Assembly (NCBI GenBank): GCA_916610825.1
Contig: OU744448.1
Span: forward strand, 35,239,993-35,303,992
Origin: Haliclystus octoradiatus
Lineage: Eukaryota; Cnidaria; Staurozoa; Stauromedusae; Haliclystidae
Reading direction: 5' to 3'
DNA length: 64,000 nucleotides
Shown in pieces: positions 37,101 to 61,300 of the stretch. The position numbers and the translations under genes are program-made. The notes under the pieces are model-generated. The model ran no database searches. It was not told the DNA's origin and saw only the letters and a program-made list of their open reading frames with translations. The first letter of the stretch is position 1. Every line of letters begins with the position of its first letter.

Positions 37101-37619
37101 AACTTCCAGAAAAGCAACGAAACAGGTAATACACGGTCGAAATATGCTGGTCCGCATCAACTTTGCAGTACATTTGATCAGTTACAGATCAACAAGATAA
37201 CTTACCAAGTAAGACAGATGTGGCCAATTATGTAAAAAATATCGATATGTGTATATTGAGTACGGTTCTGATAGCTCTAAAGTGATTAATCCTGTAATAT
37301 CTGGTAATTGGAGCTCTGATTTGTAATCAACATATCGTATTTCTTTTGTAGACGATATTGATAAAGTGTCAAGCTTATTTTCAATAGCATCAATACAGCA
37401 AGCATTTGGCTTCTGTTTTTCAGAAGATAGTTCATCAATCAAAACATCTGGATTAGAATTAGTTGGTTGATGTTTATTTGTGCTATTATCATTAACAGTC
37501 TTTTTGAAACCATTCTTTCCGGATAAGTTATTGGCAAACTTGACAGAGTCATTAATATCATTATCATCGTGCCCTCCCGGATCTGCCATAACCACCTCAG
37601 CTTTCACGTCAGCTTCCAT
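34183..37619 (-). CDS. NAA30: N-alpha-acetyltransferase 30, NatC catalytic subunit
   Basis: Four exons: 37206-37619, 35141-35264, 34863-34918, 34183-34317; 242 residues. The first 100 residues are low-complexity and Asn/Asp-rich, as usual for the family; the GNAT domain follows. Diagnostic stretches are [14 protein letters not shown]-like [51 protein letters not shown] (acetyl-CoA binding loop, R-x2-x-I-G form), [13 protein letters not shown] and [23 protein letters not shown]30 acetylates Met-Leu/Ile/Phe-type N-termini on ribosomes together with NAA35 and NAA38. The start chosen is [10 protein letters not shown]; an upstream in-frame Met at 37733 is also possible. Introns contain a SINE and a hairpin element. 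The gene is convergent with the EF-hand gene, 76 bp apart. Confidence 0.95.
35323..35440 (+). mobile_element. tRNA-derived SINE with conserved central motif
   Basis: The head contains TGGTGTAGTGGTTAGGGCG (A box) and GGGTTCAATCCC (B box); it is followed by GGTTGGCGTCAGGAAGGGCA and TCCAACC. A GGAAGGGCATCC core occurs in several invertebrate SINE families, which I recall but cannot check. NAA30 intron 1. Confidence 0.75.
35513..35960. repeat. Unclassified repeat with TTGGCCA palindromes
   Basis: A CTTTTTTCGTAG-CCAAC motif opens (35513) and recurs near the end (35930), and TTGGCCA recurs inside in both orientations. Two AAAATGGCG motifs (35598 and 35818, the second followed by GCC as in YY1 sites) are present. 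ORFs in this stretch are shadows of repeat sequence. Identity unknown. Confidence 0.4.
35978..36035 (+). repeat. Copy of a dispersed CCTGTATAT repeat
   Basis: CCTGTATAT, CAGCCAGCTATG and GGTAGATAAATTGACC are shared in order with 50134-50200; a weaker copy is at 32494-32545. This is the end sequence of a MITE-like family. Confidence 0.5.
36354..36528. mobile_element. Hairpin element with degenerate hammerhead-like core
   Basis: Arms of about 77 bp (36354-36430 and 36452-36528), nearly identical, surround a spacer of about 20 bp: the same dimensions as the twin-hammerhead palindrome at 31861-32034, with different sequence. The right arm has CTGAAGA (36456-36462), a CGTT/AACG stem with loop ATTA (36464-36475), then ATAAAAC in place of GAAAC, then ACTC-T-GAGT and a GUA triplet. 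The core GAAA is changed, so self-cleavage is doubtful. It starts and ends in AATAAG/CTTATT rather than a long (TAA)n array. Confidence 0.6.
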
Positions 37620-38575
37620 TGGCAACAATCTATTCACTAGAGTCAAAAACTGCGAAACACAATTTTTAGTTATATATCTAGCTAAGTTAATTACTGTAAT
37701 GATATCTTTGAAAACCAGGTGAAAATAAACCAATTATGAAAGTAATCTCAAAGTAACTGGCAGCCATTACTTCATTTTTGCATGCAAGCGGGAACCTCGA
37801 TGCCAGGTAGAATTCCCGCATAAATCCCGCAATGAATTACGTTACCACGCACTTGGATCAGTGAACTGGCATATTGGATTGACAATGAACAACAAAAACA
37901 AAGAAAAATTGACATGCCAACGAGCAATCAAGTTTATTGTGGATGGTCGTATGAAAGTGGTAACGTTAATCAGTGTCATCAGTTTTACAACTGAACAGTT
38001 TAGGACCGAAATATCAAGAGGCTGAATAGTTGAAGACCAAAAGAAATAGTAATTAAAAAGATTGACAATCATGGAAAGTTGGATGTTTCAAGGTCCTACA
38101 CGTTGTAGTCTCATAAGATCATGTGTTCAGTGTAACAGTGGACTTATTATTTGACAGAAGAGAAATGAATTAAAAACTCGCTGAAAACAATCCGTTACCC
38201 ACGGCATTTGTATATAATTATAAGTTGTATAAATCATAACAACATACACAAAAATAATAATTATATGGATTATTGGTAATGTTTAGAGGTGGTCAATTTG
38301 AGCATAGACAAACATACATCCCCAAAGTAGCCTAGTCAAGAATGGTATTTTTCACCATTTCGATTAATACAATTGATTTTAAAATGTATGCGAAAGGCAT
38401 CATCTATCACATACAACTTTTTTAAGTTATTAACCAAAACATTCAGTACAAAAGAAATTATTTTACAAACGCTAATGTTCAATTGGATGACTAGAGCCTC
38501 AAAACGCTTTTAATTTACGTTGGCACAGTATTGAACCAGCATTTTATGGACGTGTGTTTAAAATACATAGATAGT
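37620..38575. other. Intergenic: NAA30 upstream region and alpha-actinin 3' UTR
   Basis: Tandem arrangement on the minus strand. The region next to 37620 should hold the NAA30 promoter, and that below 38575 the alpha-actinin 3' UTR. No other gene, RNA or repeat was recognised. Confidence 0.5.
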
Positions 38576-44236
<5,661 letters not shown>

Positions 44237-44604
44237 GTTTTCTGGTTATTCACCCTGAAAACAACGTAGATATATTAGCTCGATTGGGCTGCTCCTTTTC
44301 CACACCGTTTCGCTGACTGCTTCTGTGAATGAAACGCAAAATCTTCAAAATGTAAAAACGTAGGCGGCAACAAGAACACCGCCCCGTGGTCAGCATAGGT
44401 CACGTGGTGTATGACGTATCACAACACTGCCTCACTCTCGCACCACGGGACAAAATTTTTGTTTGTGCATATAAATAATATTAATATTTTATTAATTGAA
44501 TTTCCGATAGGTTTCTGATGCATATTAATTTTACCCTGTATTACGTTTTTTCTTTAGTATTTCTTTCCCAAGTTTGATATTACCGTCTACAACATTAGGC
44601 AATA
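44237..44604. promoter_or_regulatory. Alpha-actinin upstream region with E-box
   Basis: The region is GC-richer than its surroundings around 44360-44450. CACGTG lies at 44401-44406, flanked by CCCGTGG (44383) and its inverted match CCACGGG (44443). TGACGTA at 44412 is a half CRE. Promoter function is inferred from position. Confidence 0.4.
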
Positions 44605-44868
44605 ATGCCGAACAATGCGATGCCGTTTGTTTGGTATGTGAAGCGCCAAGGAGAAGCAGAAGACAATAGGAGAGAAATGGTCCGCCCGATGACGTCACTA
44701 CAAGTAGATGATCAAAACAATGAAGTCCTTTCTTTGAGTGACGTCACTTCTAAGCCATCTCCTTTTAAGGGCATATTGATCGGCTTTGTCGGAAGAGTGA
44801 TTGGTGTGTACAGAAATAGTCTACTTGTAGAGCCATTGTTTCCGAAGTTGCCTTCAGGATTCGTCTGA
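44605..44868 (+). CDS. Possible small divergent ORF, 87 residues
   Basis: The ORF starts ATGCCGAACAAT and has higher GC than the flanks, but no recognisable domain. It lies divergently 368 bp from the alpha-actinin start. It includes two perfect CRE palindromes (TGACGTCA), which argues that this DNA may be regulatory rather than coding. Confidence 0.2.
   Translation: MPNNAMPFVWYVKRQGEAEDNRREMVRPMTSLQVDDQNNEVLSLSDVTSKPSPFKGILIGFVGRVIGVYRNSLLVEPLFPKLPSGFV
44690..44746. promoter_or_regulatory. Pair of perfect CRE sites
   Basis: TGACGTCA at 44690-44697 and again at 44739-44746, 49 bp apart, about 450-510 bp upstream of the alpha-actinin start codon. The octamer is the consensus for CREB/ATF factors; use in vivo is unknown. 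Confidence 0.45.
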
Positions 44869-45310
44869 GCTTTCACGAGGGTGCTTCAAGGGTCAGAATA
44901 TAAATACTTTAAATATTTGAAATATTAACCAAAACGATTTGTGTGAGATCTATTGACCCTTTGAGGGGAGCACATCGGGAACAATCCCCTTCTACCCCTA
45001 TAATGGTTTACAAATTATGTCGGATTGGATTACTTTGAAAATAATATTGTAAAAAAGACAAAAAATTTTTGAATTCTCTATTAATCATTCTTCATCTGCA
45101 GATTTTCTTGAAACAATCACATTTTCTTTTGTACATTAAATATGATTTATATGATAAGCATGTCTTGGGCATATGTACATTTAATTTTTATTGCATTATA
45201 AAATCCTATCATAATTATAGGCTCAATATGAGATGAGATCCATAAATGCTGAATGTTACTAACAAGATCAACATTGGAAATAATGACATATAGTCCTTCA
45301 TCACTATGCG

Positions 45311-52962
<7,652 letters not shown>

Positions 52963-53242
52963 CTTTCAGATTATATCAAAAACATAGCCCAAGTGAGTAG
53001 AATATTCAGTTAAATGTTAGGTTTTTTACTTTTTTGATGTTGAAAAATACGTTAGTTTTGCGCCCACTTGTCTAAGCCTCCGAAGGTGGTTGCCTCTTAT
53101 TCGATATCCTTGTTCTCTTACAGTGAATGATCTTATTATTTCAATCAGATATCAATGTCTTGTTTTTAGTAATAAATTATATTTTTACTTGCATTAAATT
53201 GACATTTATGAGACGTGTGGGTTATAATAAACCATGCAATAA
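52963..53242. promoter_or_regulatory. Bidirectional promoter region, AAR2 and presenilin
   Basis: The two start codons are 280 bp apart and diverge. A short uORF (ATGCAATAA, 53234-53242) ends directly against the presenilin ATG. No TATA box was assigned. Confidence 0.55.
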
Positions 53243-56200
53243 ATGTCAGATAGTGAAGTAGATGAAAGCAGTCAGTTGTTAATGGCGTCCGCTGCAACAG
53301 AGGAAGATCCAAGCGGTGGTTTTAATGCCAGAAACACGGCAGAGGATGTGAGTGTTCTGCTTTGAGCCAAAATAAACATTCGCAGCCAGTCACGAATTGG
53401 ATTTGATAATTAACTTAGAAACAGCGTTGATTTACCCATCGTATGGTTGAAAATTGTTAATGTGTAATATTCAGAGTGTTATTCTGTTGCCATTGAATGG
53501 TGAAGTACACCAGCATTCTATAGATGCTCATTTAGTCATTTTAAGTTTAAACTGATTTCTGATGTCAGAAATCGAATTTGTCTGCATGAAGGGTTGAGCC
53601 TAATTCTCTCTTGAAATAAAATTAAGCAAATGATTTCGGTCACCAAACAATCAGGCTAGTTGCCTTGGCCTTATTTATTTACAATATAAATCAGGTTCCC
53701 CTAATAGCCGCTCTTAATATTGAATAGGCTACCCAGTGAAAGTTACGCGTAAACTTATTGGGTTTATTTTACGTTTCGAGGAACCAGGAAGCTATCTGAC
53801 TTGACTGACCGAGCTACCTCAGCAGTCACAAGTAGGCTTGAATTGTAGGCTGATTTCAAACTAAATTGAAGTATGTTTTTAAATAGGATCGCCCAGTCCG
53901 TCTTGTCAAAAGACGTCACAATGCCAGTGACGATGATGAAGATACATCTGACAATGTAAGACGTCATGTGCCAGCTAGTAATGATGACAGCAATGCCGAT
54001 GGTAGCACAGAGCATGATGAGGCTGATGACGAAATGTTACGCTACGGTGCCAAAAGTGTGATGATGTTAATTGTGCCTGTCTCGCTATGTCTGCTTGTTG
54101 TCGTGGTAACAGTCTCTTCCGTTACATTCTTCACAAGGAATGATGGGACCTATTTGTAAGTAGACTAATAGGATAATAATAACTATGATAATAACATTAA
54201 CATCATTTATGTCAAGGCGTCACAAGCTGAATCAAGACGAGTCAATAGTGTGGCTGAGAGAACCCACGTTTCAGATGCATATAATTATAGAATAGGCTCT
54301 ATCGCGTGTCTGGACAGTCGTAACTTAACATCAGTGTTAACGTCAGATGCGCACAGAACATTGACATCCCAACTACATTTCCTGTAGCATTATTTACCAT
54401 ATTGCAGACATGAGAATTAAAATTTCAAAAATAGTCTGAAATCTGGAATATCTAGATCATTTGTAATGGATTTCAATGCAAAAAATAAGTTTTCTCATCA
54501 AATTATTATTACCATGTTTTTTTACACCAATATTTCTCCGTTTGGATGCAACTTTATCATTAAGTACTATGAATAAAGCATTACGTATTATTACGTATTA
54601 TTACCATGAAAAACTTTAATGAATCTATCGTTGCATAGAAACTGGGGCCTGGGGCATATTCCCACAATCTGATTGGTTAATTCATAAGTTTAGAAATTCT
54701 GCAATTCAAACGACAAACATGGTTTAAGAGATCACACTTACAAGTAATTTATTTGATTTTCATGAAAGTTGAAAGGGTTACAACTTATCTGCTACATGTC
54801 TGTATTCATATAATTTTCTTCAATCAGAACGATGAGTAGGGCCTATGGTACTGTATTTCGGTAACCAAAAGAAAACACAGAAAAGAAAACATGAGTGGTA
54901 CATAAAACTGTAGATGTCTGTGCGAAAGCAAGTAAAGAACTTTTGACGTTTTATTGATTTCTATCATCGCCTGTATTTTGTAGAGTATACACACCATTTC
55001 ACGAAGAAGCGGGTATCTCGCAAGGCACAAAGGCAGGACAGGCCTTGGCCAATGCTCTCATTGTCATTGGTGTTGTCTTGGTGATGACTATATTCTTGGT
55101 TGTGCTTTACAAGTATCGATGTTACAAGGTAACGCTATTTATTTAAAGCCTGTCCTTTTGTCTCAAATGTTGTTACTCAAATGTTTACTTCTTTTTTGTT
55201 TATTTAGTTTATCTCTGGTTGGCTTGTTGTTTCGTCGTTGATGTTATTGTTCTTCTTCAGTTACGTTTATTTCCAGTAAGTCATTTGAATTTTCAGTCAG
55301 TAGTTACAAAGGTTTTGATTCCCATGTAAACAACTCTTATATTTGTGATCATACGCAATAATACTTCTTTGGTCTGTTTCTATACTTCCATTGTACGTTA
55401 TATATGAATGTAGATTTTGTTTGTGAGTTATGAATATTTTTTCTAGAGAACTTTTGAAAGTATATAATATTGCCATGGACTACATCACATTGGCTTTATT
55501 TACTTGGAATTTTGGTGTTATTGGAATGATTTGCATTCATTGGAAAGGTCCTCTGTTACTTCAACAAGCCTACCTTATCATGATCAGTGCTTTGATGGTA
55601 TGGGTATATAATTCACTTATAATAATATTGTAACACAATCAAAGGACATCGTTTGATAAAATGGCAGATCGAGGGACTCCTCCTGGAAAGCTAGCAAAAA
55701 CTCAGGAGGGGAAGAAATAATTTCAATGAAGATTTTAAAACCCAAGAAAATATTCTTTCTGTGAAATAGAAATTCTAATCATATTTTCATGATAATAATA
55801 ATCCTGAGAACTAACACTGTGATCATGCAAACCCTAACATTTAAGGTAGCAAAAACCACAGTCTAAAGAAAAAAATATTTTATCACATCCATTCTGCATA
55901 CAGAAACGTTATTTTAGTTAAAGAGCAAAAAGAAAGGTACTTTAGTTATAGAGCTTTACTAGAGTTTAGTAATCTTTTAAAAGTAGATGTTGTGGAATTG
56001 TTTCATTAAACTTAGAAGCAACAATGGAATGTATGATTTGCATGTACCCACTGACTGGGTGTTAAAACAAAGTGATAAGCATGGCATATCGATTTACCAA
56101 TGTTGTTAAGTTATTATTTAATCAAATGATTTATAATTTGGTTGTGTCTGTCAACGCATTAAATAGAAAATTCAATTTAAAATTTTAAAATTGAGTGTCT

Positions 56201-57791
56201 GTCAACGCATTAAATAGAAAATTCAATTTAAATTTTAAAATTGAAAGTTAGCTGGTACATCTGAAATTGACACATTTGGAAACACAAAAGTAGGATTTAG
56301 CGCATTTTAAAATTGTTATTTTAAATCTTGGACACTGTTAGCTGATGATTTTCTCTTTAGGCTTTGGTCTTTATCAAATACCTTCCAGATTGGACAACTT
56401 GGTTTATTTTAGCAGCAATATCTCTTTATGGTATGCGTGAAAAAGATGTCTGCTGTATGTTGTAGCTTTTGTTGAATGATGGTTGATGTTTATTTATTTT
56501 TCTGTTTGTTTAGATTTATTGGCAGTGCTTTGTCCGCATGGTCCGTTGAGGATTCTGGTTCAAACAGCGCAAGAACGAGACGAACCACTCTTTCCTTCTC
56601 TCATTTACTCTTGTAAGGACCTCTTTAGTACTCAATTGTGCGTTATCATGCAATCAGTCCAGTTGGTTGCAATGAACCATATGGTTGTCTGTTTTTTCAG
56701 CTACAATGATGTGGACGGTCGGCATGGCAGACTCTGGTGTTGATCGGCCCCCAGCAGACGTTGAAAATGGGGCACGAAATAGAGGTTACTTGAATGGTGC
56801 TGACGCTGACACCAACCAACCTCATCAGAATCAAGAGTTACATAACGAGGCAGCGCAGGCGCTAAATGGCCATTCGCCCGAACCAAGACAGGTTCCAATT
56901 CCAGATGATTTGGAACAGGAAGAACGTACGTAGTCATCATGTACTTTCTAATTACATGTCTAATTATTGTAAATGTCAACAATAATGAATTAGACAAATT
57001 GTAAAGAGTGACAACGGAGAGCGTAGATATCAATGGTGGCCAATAAGAAATCTCACATAAAATGTTTCATATAATTATCAGTAGTGACTGTCATCACATT
57101 ACGTAGGTGATTTGGTTGTATTGATCTTGAGATAATTGTTATATATTTGATGTCTTTATGAAATGTAGGTGGTGTTAAACTTGGCCTTGGTGATTTCATT
57201 TTCTACAGTGTGTTGGTTGGCAAAGCATCATCTTACAAAGATTGGAATACAACCATCGCTTGCTTTGTGGCCATTTTAATTGTAAGCATTCATTTTGTGT
57301 TGTTGAGGAACGATTTGAGGTTTTCACAACTGTCTAGACAGCAGAGGTTGTCAGATCCTTCATTTTGAGGATCTCCAATCCTTTGCCCTAACAATATAAT
57401 GTAGATCCAAAAGAGATATCAAGTCCCATCCCCTTCCAACTACCTCATATTATTTGTTAACTTTTATCTGTGTGTAATATAGTATCTATTGTTATTAAAG
57501 TCGGTAGTACTGTTTCGTGTGGCTCTTTAAAGCGCCTGCCGCCCATATACAGATCCGGCCTGTAAGACATGCAAAACTCAAAAACAGTTTTTTTTCTGGT
57601 TATTTCTAGTACTAAGTTGCAGTTTCTCTTTATAGGGATTATGCCTGACGCTGTTACTCTTGGCCATTTTCAGAAAAGCCTTACCTGCTCTGCCTATTTC
57701 AATTACATTTGGTCTCGTTTTTAACTTTGCAACGAGTTACTTTGTTAAACCTTTCACTGATACGTTAGCTAGTAATCAGGTATTTTTGTAA
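53243..57791 (+). CDS. PSEN: Presenilin, catalytic subunit of gamma-secretase
   Basis: Ten in-phase exons (53243-53347, 53887-54155, 54984-55128, 55208-55275, 55447-55597, 56361-56430, 56514-56612, 56701-56925, 57169-57281, 57636-57791) give 466 residues, the length of human presenilin 1. An acidic N-terminal tail precedes [17 protein letters not shown] (TM1). The two catalytic aspartates are at about 270 ([17 protein letters not shown]6) and 386 ([17 protein letters not shown]7); the codon of the first is split by an intron. The PAL motif is in [15 protein letters not shown], and the C-terminus ends SNQVFL. Exon 8 encodes STMMWTVGM, the region of autoproteolysis, followed by a long hydrophilic loop. 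The protein cleaves Notch, APP and other type I membrane proteins with nicastrin, APH1 and PEN2. Confidence 0.98.
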
Positions 57792-58391
57792 ACTATACAA
57801 CACAGTTAGATGTAAAATAATGTCATTAGTATATTTGTTGAAAGATTTTTTGTACAAATTTGTAGAATTAATTTATATGATTATGTCATTGTTGGTTGCA
57901 TTCCGCTGGGATATCTTTCTTTTGGTCGTCATCTGTGTTGACATTTAAAAAACTTGCCACTGACTTTCGCGGGAGGGGTTCACCTAATAAACAAACCAAA
58001 GATAGATAGAAGTGTCACTCAATGTCATGATAGTGAGTGAATGATAATCCTACTTCCAGAGTCATACTTTATATAATGTTAATCTTAAAACCATAACACA
58101 TAACCTTTGCATATTATCGTTACGAAGTCTCAATTGTTAGCAATTGTCAATTGGAAAATGCAGAATTAATGTTTAATACTGATATATAGCAATGCAGACA
58201 TGCAACAAGCAAGGTCATGTTTGTAACTTGAAAAGGGTTGCATTGTTTAACCAAAATGTTATTGCAGAAGTGGCAGGACCTTGACATACGGCACCTATAT
58301 TGAATATGATTTTTTTTGCTGGAATGCAGGTTGACACAAGCGTATCTAATATTATGTATTGATATGACAACATTTAAATCTACATTGCAGC
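57792..58391. other. Convergent intergenic region, presenilin and coiled-coil gene
   Basis: 600 bp between the two stop codons, expected to hold both 3' UTRs. No repeat or ORF of note. Confidence 0.5.
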
Positions 58392-61300
58392 TCAGTGCAT
58401 AAATCTCTTACCATGTTCAATTGACCTCTCTATTTTAGGTCTGCTATTCTCGGTGTGAGGCTGCAAGCGTTTCCGTTCAGAAGGAGGTTTAGTTTTTGTA
58501 AACGATCTAAGTTTGAATTCAGCGCTGTTTAATCTTGATCTGCAACATACAAGAAAATAATAAATTATTTAAAGACCATCTGAAACTGACGGTACCCAAG
58601 TTTGGACAGTTTAACTTCTGTGGAAAAAGTTAATGAATTCATGAATTGTTCATGAACTCATGGGTTTGCTATTTCTTGTAGTAGTGGAGGTTTATAGATT
58701 GTTAAATAGCAGTGTATTCACAAACCAATTTCAAATGATGCATGCATGCAATAAGCCAGCTGTTTCATTGTTCTGATCCGATAGAATTATCCACAAAAAG
58801 GCAATTCAATGTTTATGAACTAATCATTAACTTTCACAGTCCATGAACCATTTGCTGAACCATTTGCAAAGTTCATGAACTAATTGCTTATTCACAGGAT
58901 ACCGGGTTTGCAATAATTGACAGCAACAAAATATTATCCCAACATGCGTATTTCCAATTTATTTTACGAAAATCTTGATTTGTAATGCATTAAACAGAAT
59001 AAAAGATAAAAAATGCTTCGGCAAACAAAGAATGATGTTGAATAGATCGTCATAAACATTTCTATAAGCAATATCTCAAAAGGGGAATCCGCCAAGGAAA
59101 TGTGACAGGAATAACCACAGACTTTTCTGTTGAATCTGATTTTAAATAATCGGTGTGATTTCATCATGAGGGACTTACTCTAAATCACATGTAATGTAGT
59201 CCATCTTTCGTTTTTCCCCTTCACTGAACTCTAATTTAGACTTTAGTTCCTGGTTTTTCTTCTCCAGTATAAATAATTCGTTCTTTAACGAGAAGATTAT
59301 TGTAGTTTCGGCAACGCTTTTAGACTGGTTTTCCCTTCTGCGAATGAATTGAAAACAAAATACAATAACATACGTTTCACAAAGAAATAATCAAAGTTAC
59401 GTTCAAACAGTAGCAGCATATTCTTAGGGAGGGGGGTGGACAGACCAATCAGAAATGTGTGTTGCTATTACAATGACAATACCTGACAATCATCAAGACG
59501 GGGTAGGACTGTTTGGCATGGAAGTTGAAAATAAGGTTTTAGATTGATTCTTACGTTGTTGTTGCTGCTCTCTGTTCCTCGCCGCCAGACATTTGGATGG
59601 TGGTATTGGCATTGTTCGACTGTTCAAGGCGACGGATGATATGTTTGAGGCCATTAATTTTGTCTTTGTAAAACGTTTGATTATCTAAGCCTTGTTTCTT
59701 TAATTCATCGCATTTAATCTCCAGTGAAAGATTTTCCCTCTCAAGGATCATATAATTATCCCGCTTCTGCTTCAATTCTTGTTTCAGACTTGTAATTTCA
59801 TCTATTAACAGGAAAAATATGTATGTAATTATTTCAGCAGAATATGTTGACTGGCTCCAAGTCCTGCTTACCTTGATTTGCCGAATTTTGATGGTTGGTA
59901 AGTACTAACATATCAAAATCGTCTTAAATAAGTGAGACTTGAAGGAAGTCAACAGAATATGTAGTGAGTGTTTATTTTAAATTCTTAACAGCTACATAAA
60001 TGAAAGTCAGAGAGATACATTTTGAAAATCCCCTCTTGAATGAACAGACTTACGAAAGTTAATTATAAAGGTGAAAAAGAATGAACAATTCCATGCCTGA
60101 ATAATTACACAACGTCATTGCCAGGCCTTTCAATGCTATCACTATCTTAGAAACTTTTACATTGAACATGATTGGTACATAACTCTGGAATAATTAATGA
60201 TTTCCTTTTTCTCCTTCTAATAATGTAAACTAGCCTAACAGGCACTGCTTAAAATGAAATCAATGACATGTCTTATGTTTTCGTATTTCATGCCCAGACT
60301 TTTCCGGTTTACTCTTGATCGGCGTAGGTCTTTATGTCACCCAGAGCGCTGAATTTCAGACCTCCCATTTGTTGACGACATTGCTATTTTAACTAATAGC
60401 ATATCTGATGAACAACAACTTCTCGATGAAGTTGAACGGGTTAGTAAAACAGTAGGCTTGACAATTAACACGATAAAGACCTTGCTATATCAAAGGGTGA
60501 CATAGAACCTGTAGAATTGTTCAAGTACCTAGGTTCTGTACTTCAATCTTCTCCAGATGATTTAGCCCAACGCAGAGGCCAGGCTTGGGCAGCCATTAGA
60601 GGTCTAAATAAATTTCTGGGCATCCGGATGTCAACACTGACGCTACGTTACAACCGTTCAGATACACGATAGAACCTGTTCTATTATATGCATCTGAAAC
60701 GTGGGTTCTATCAACTACACATTGACCAAACTTACTGCTGCTAAACTTAGAAAACTTTCCCCTTCTGCCTCTGCTATTGCTTGCCAAAGCCAGATGTCAT
60801 TTTTAGGTCAAATCGAGAGATCAATGACGTATGCTCCACAACCGCTGCATGACAGGGCTATGGGAGGCTGCACTCATCTGGAAGCGTCCGCAGGTAAAGT
60901 GAAGTACAGGGGCATGTGGCACAGGTCTATACTTGCCGAAATGACAATATACCATATAATAGCAACCAAATGGATTATGTCAAAGAATATACCACATACG
61001 TAGGGGTAACGCTTCAAACATCTCTATCATTTCATAAACACATTCGAATAAAAATCAGAAAGCATCAATACCAATAAATTTTCTACAACATCTTCCTCTT
61101 TTGTCCTTTTTCAAGTTGCCCTTGAAATATCATGAATATTGCATCAATTATCTCTTACGGCTTTCAAATCTCCAGATAAATAAAATCAACAGTATTAAAT
61201 CAAGATATATGAAAAAGTGCTGCGATTACCATCATCGTCTTCAGATAACAATCTACAATTACTTTGTCAGACACAAACATTTACAGACCAACTCTCAAGT

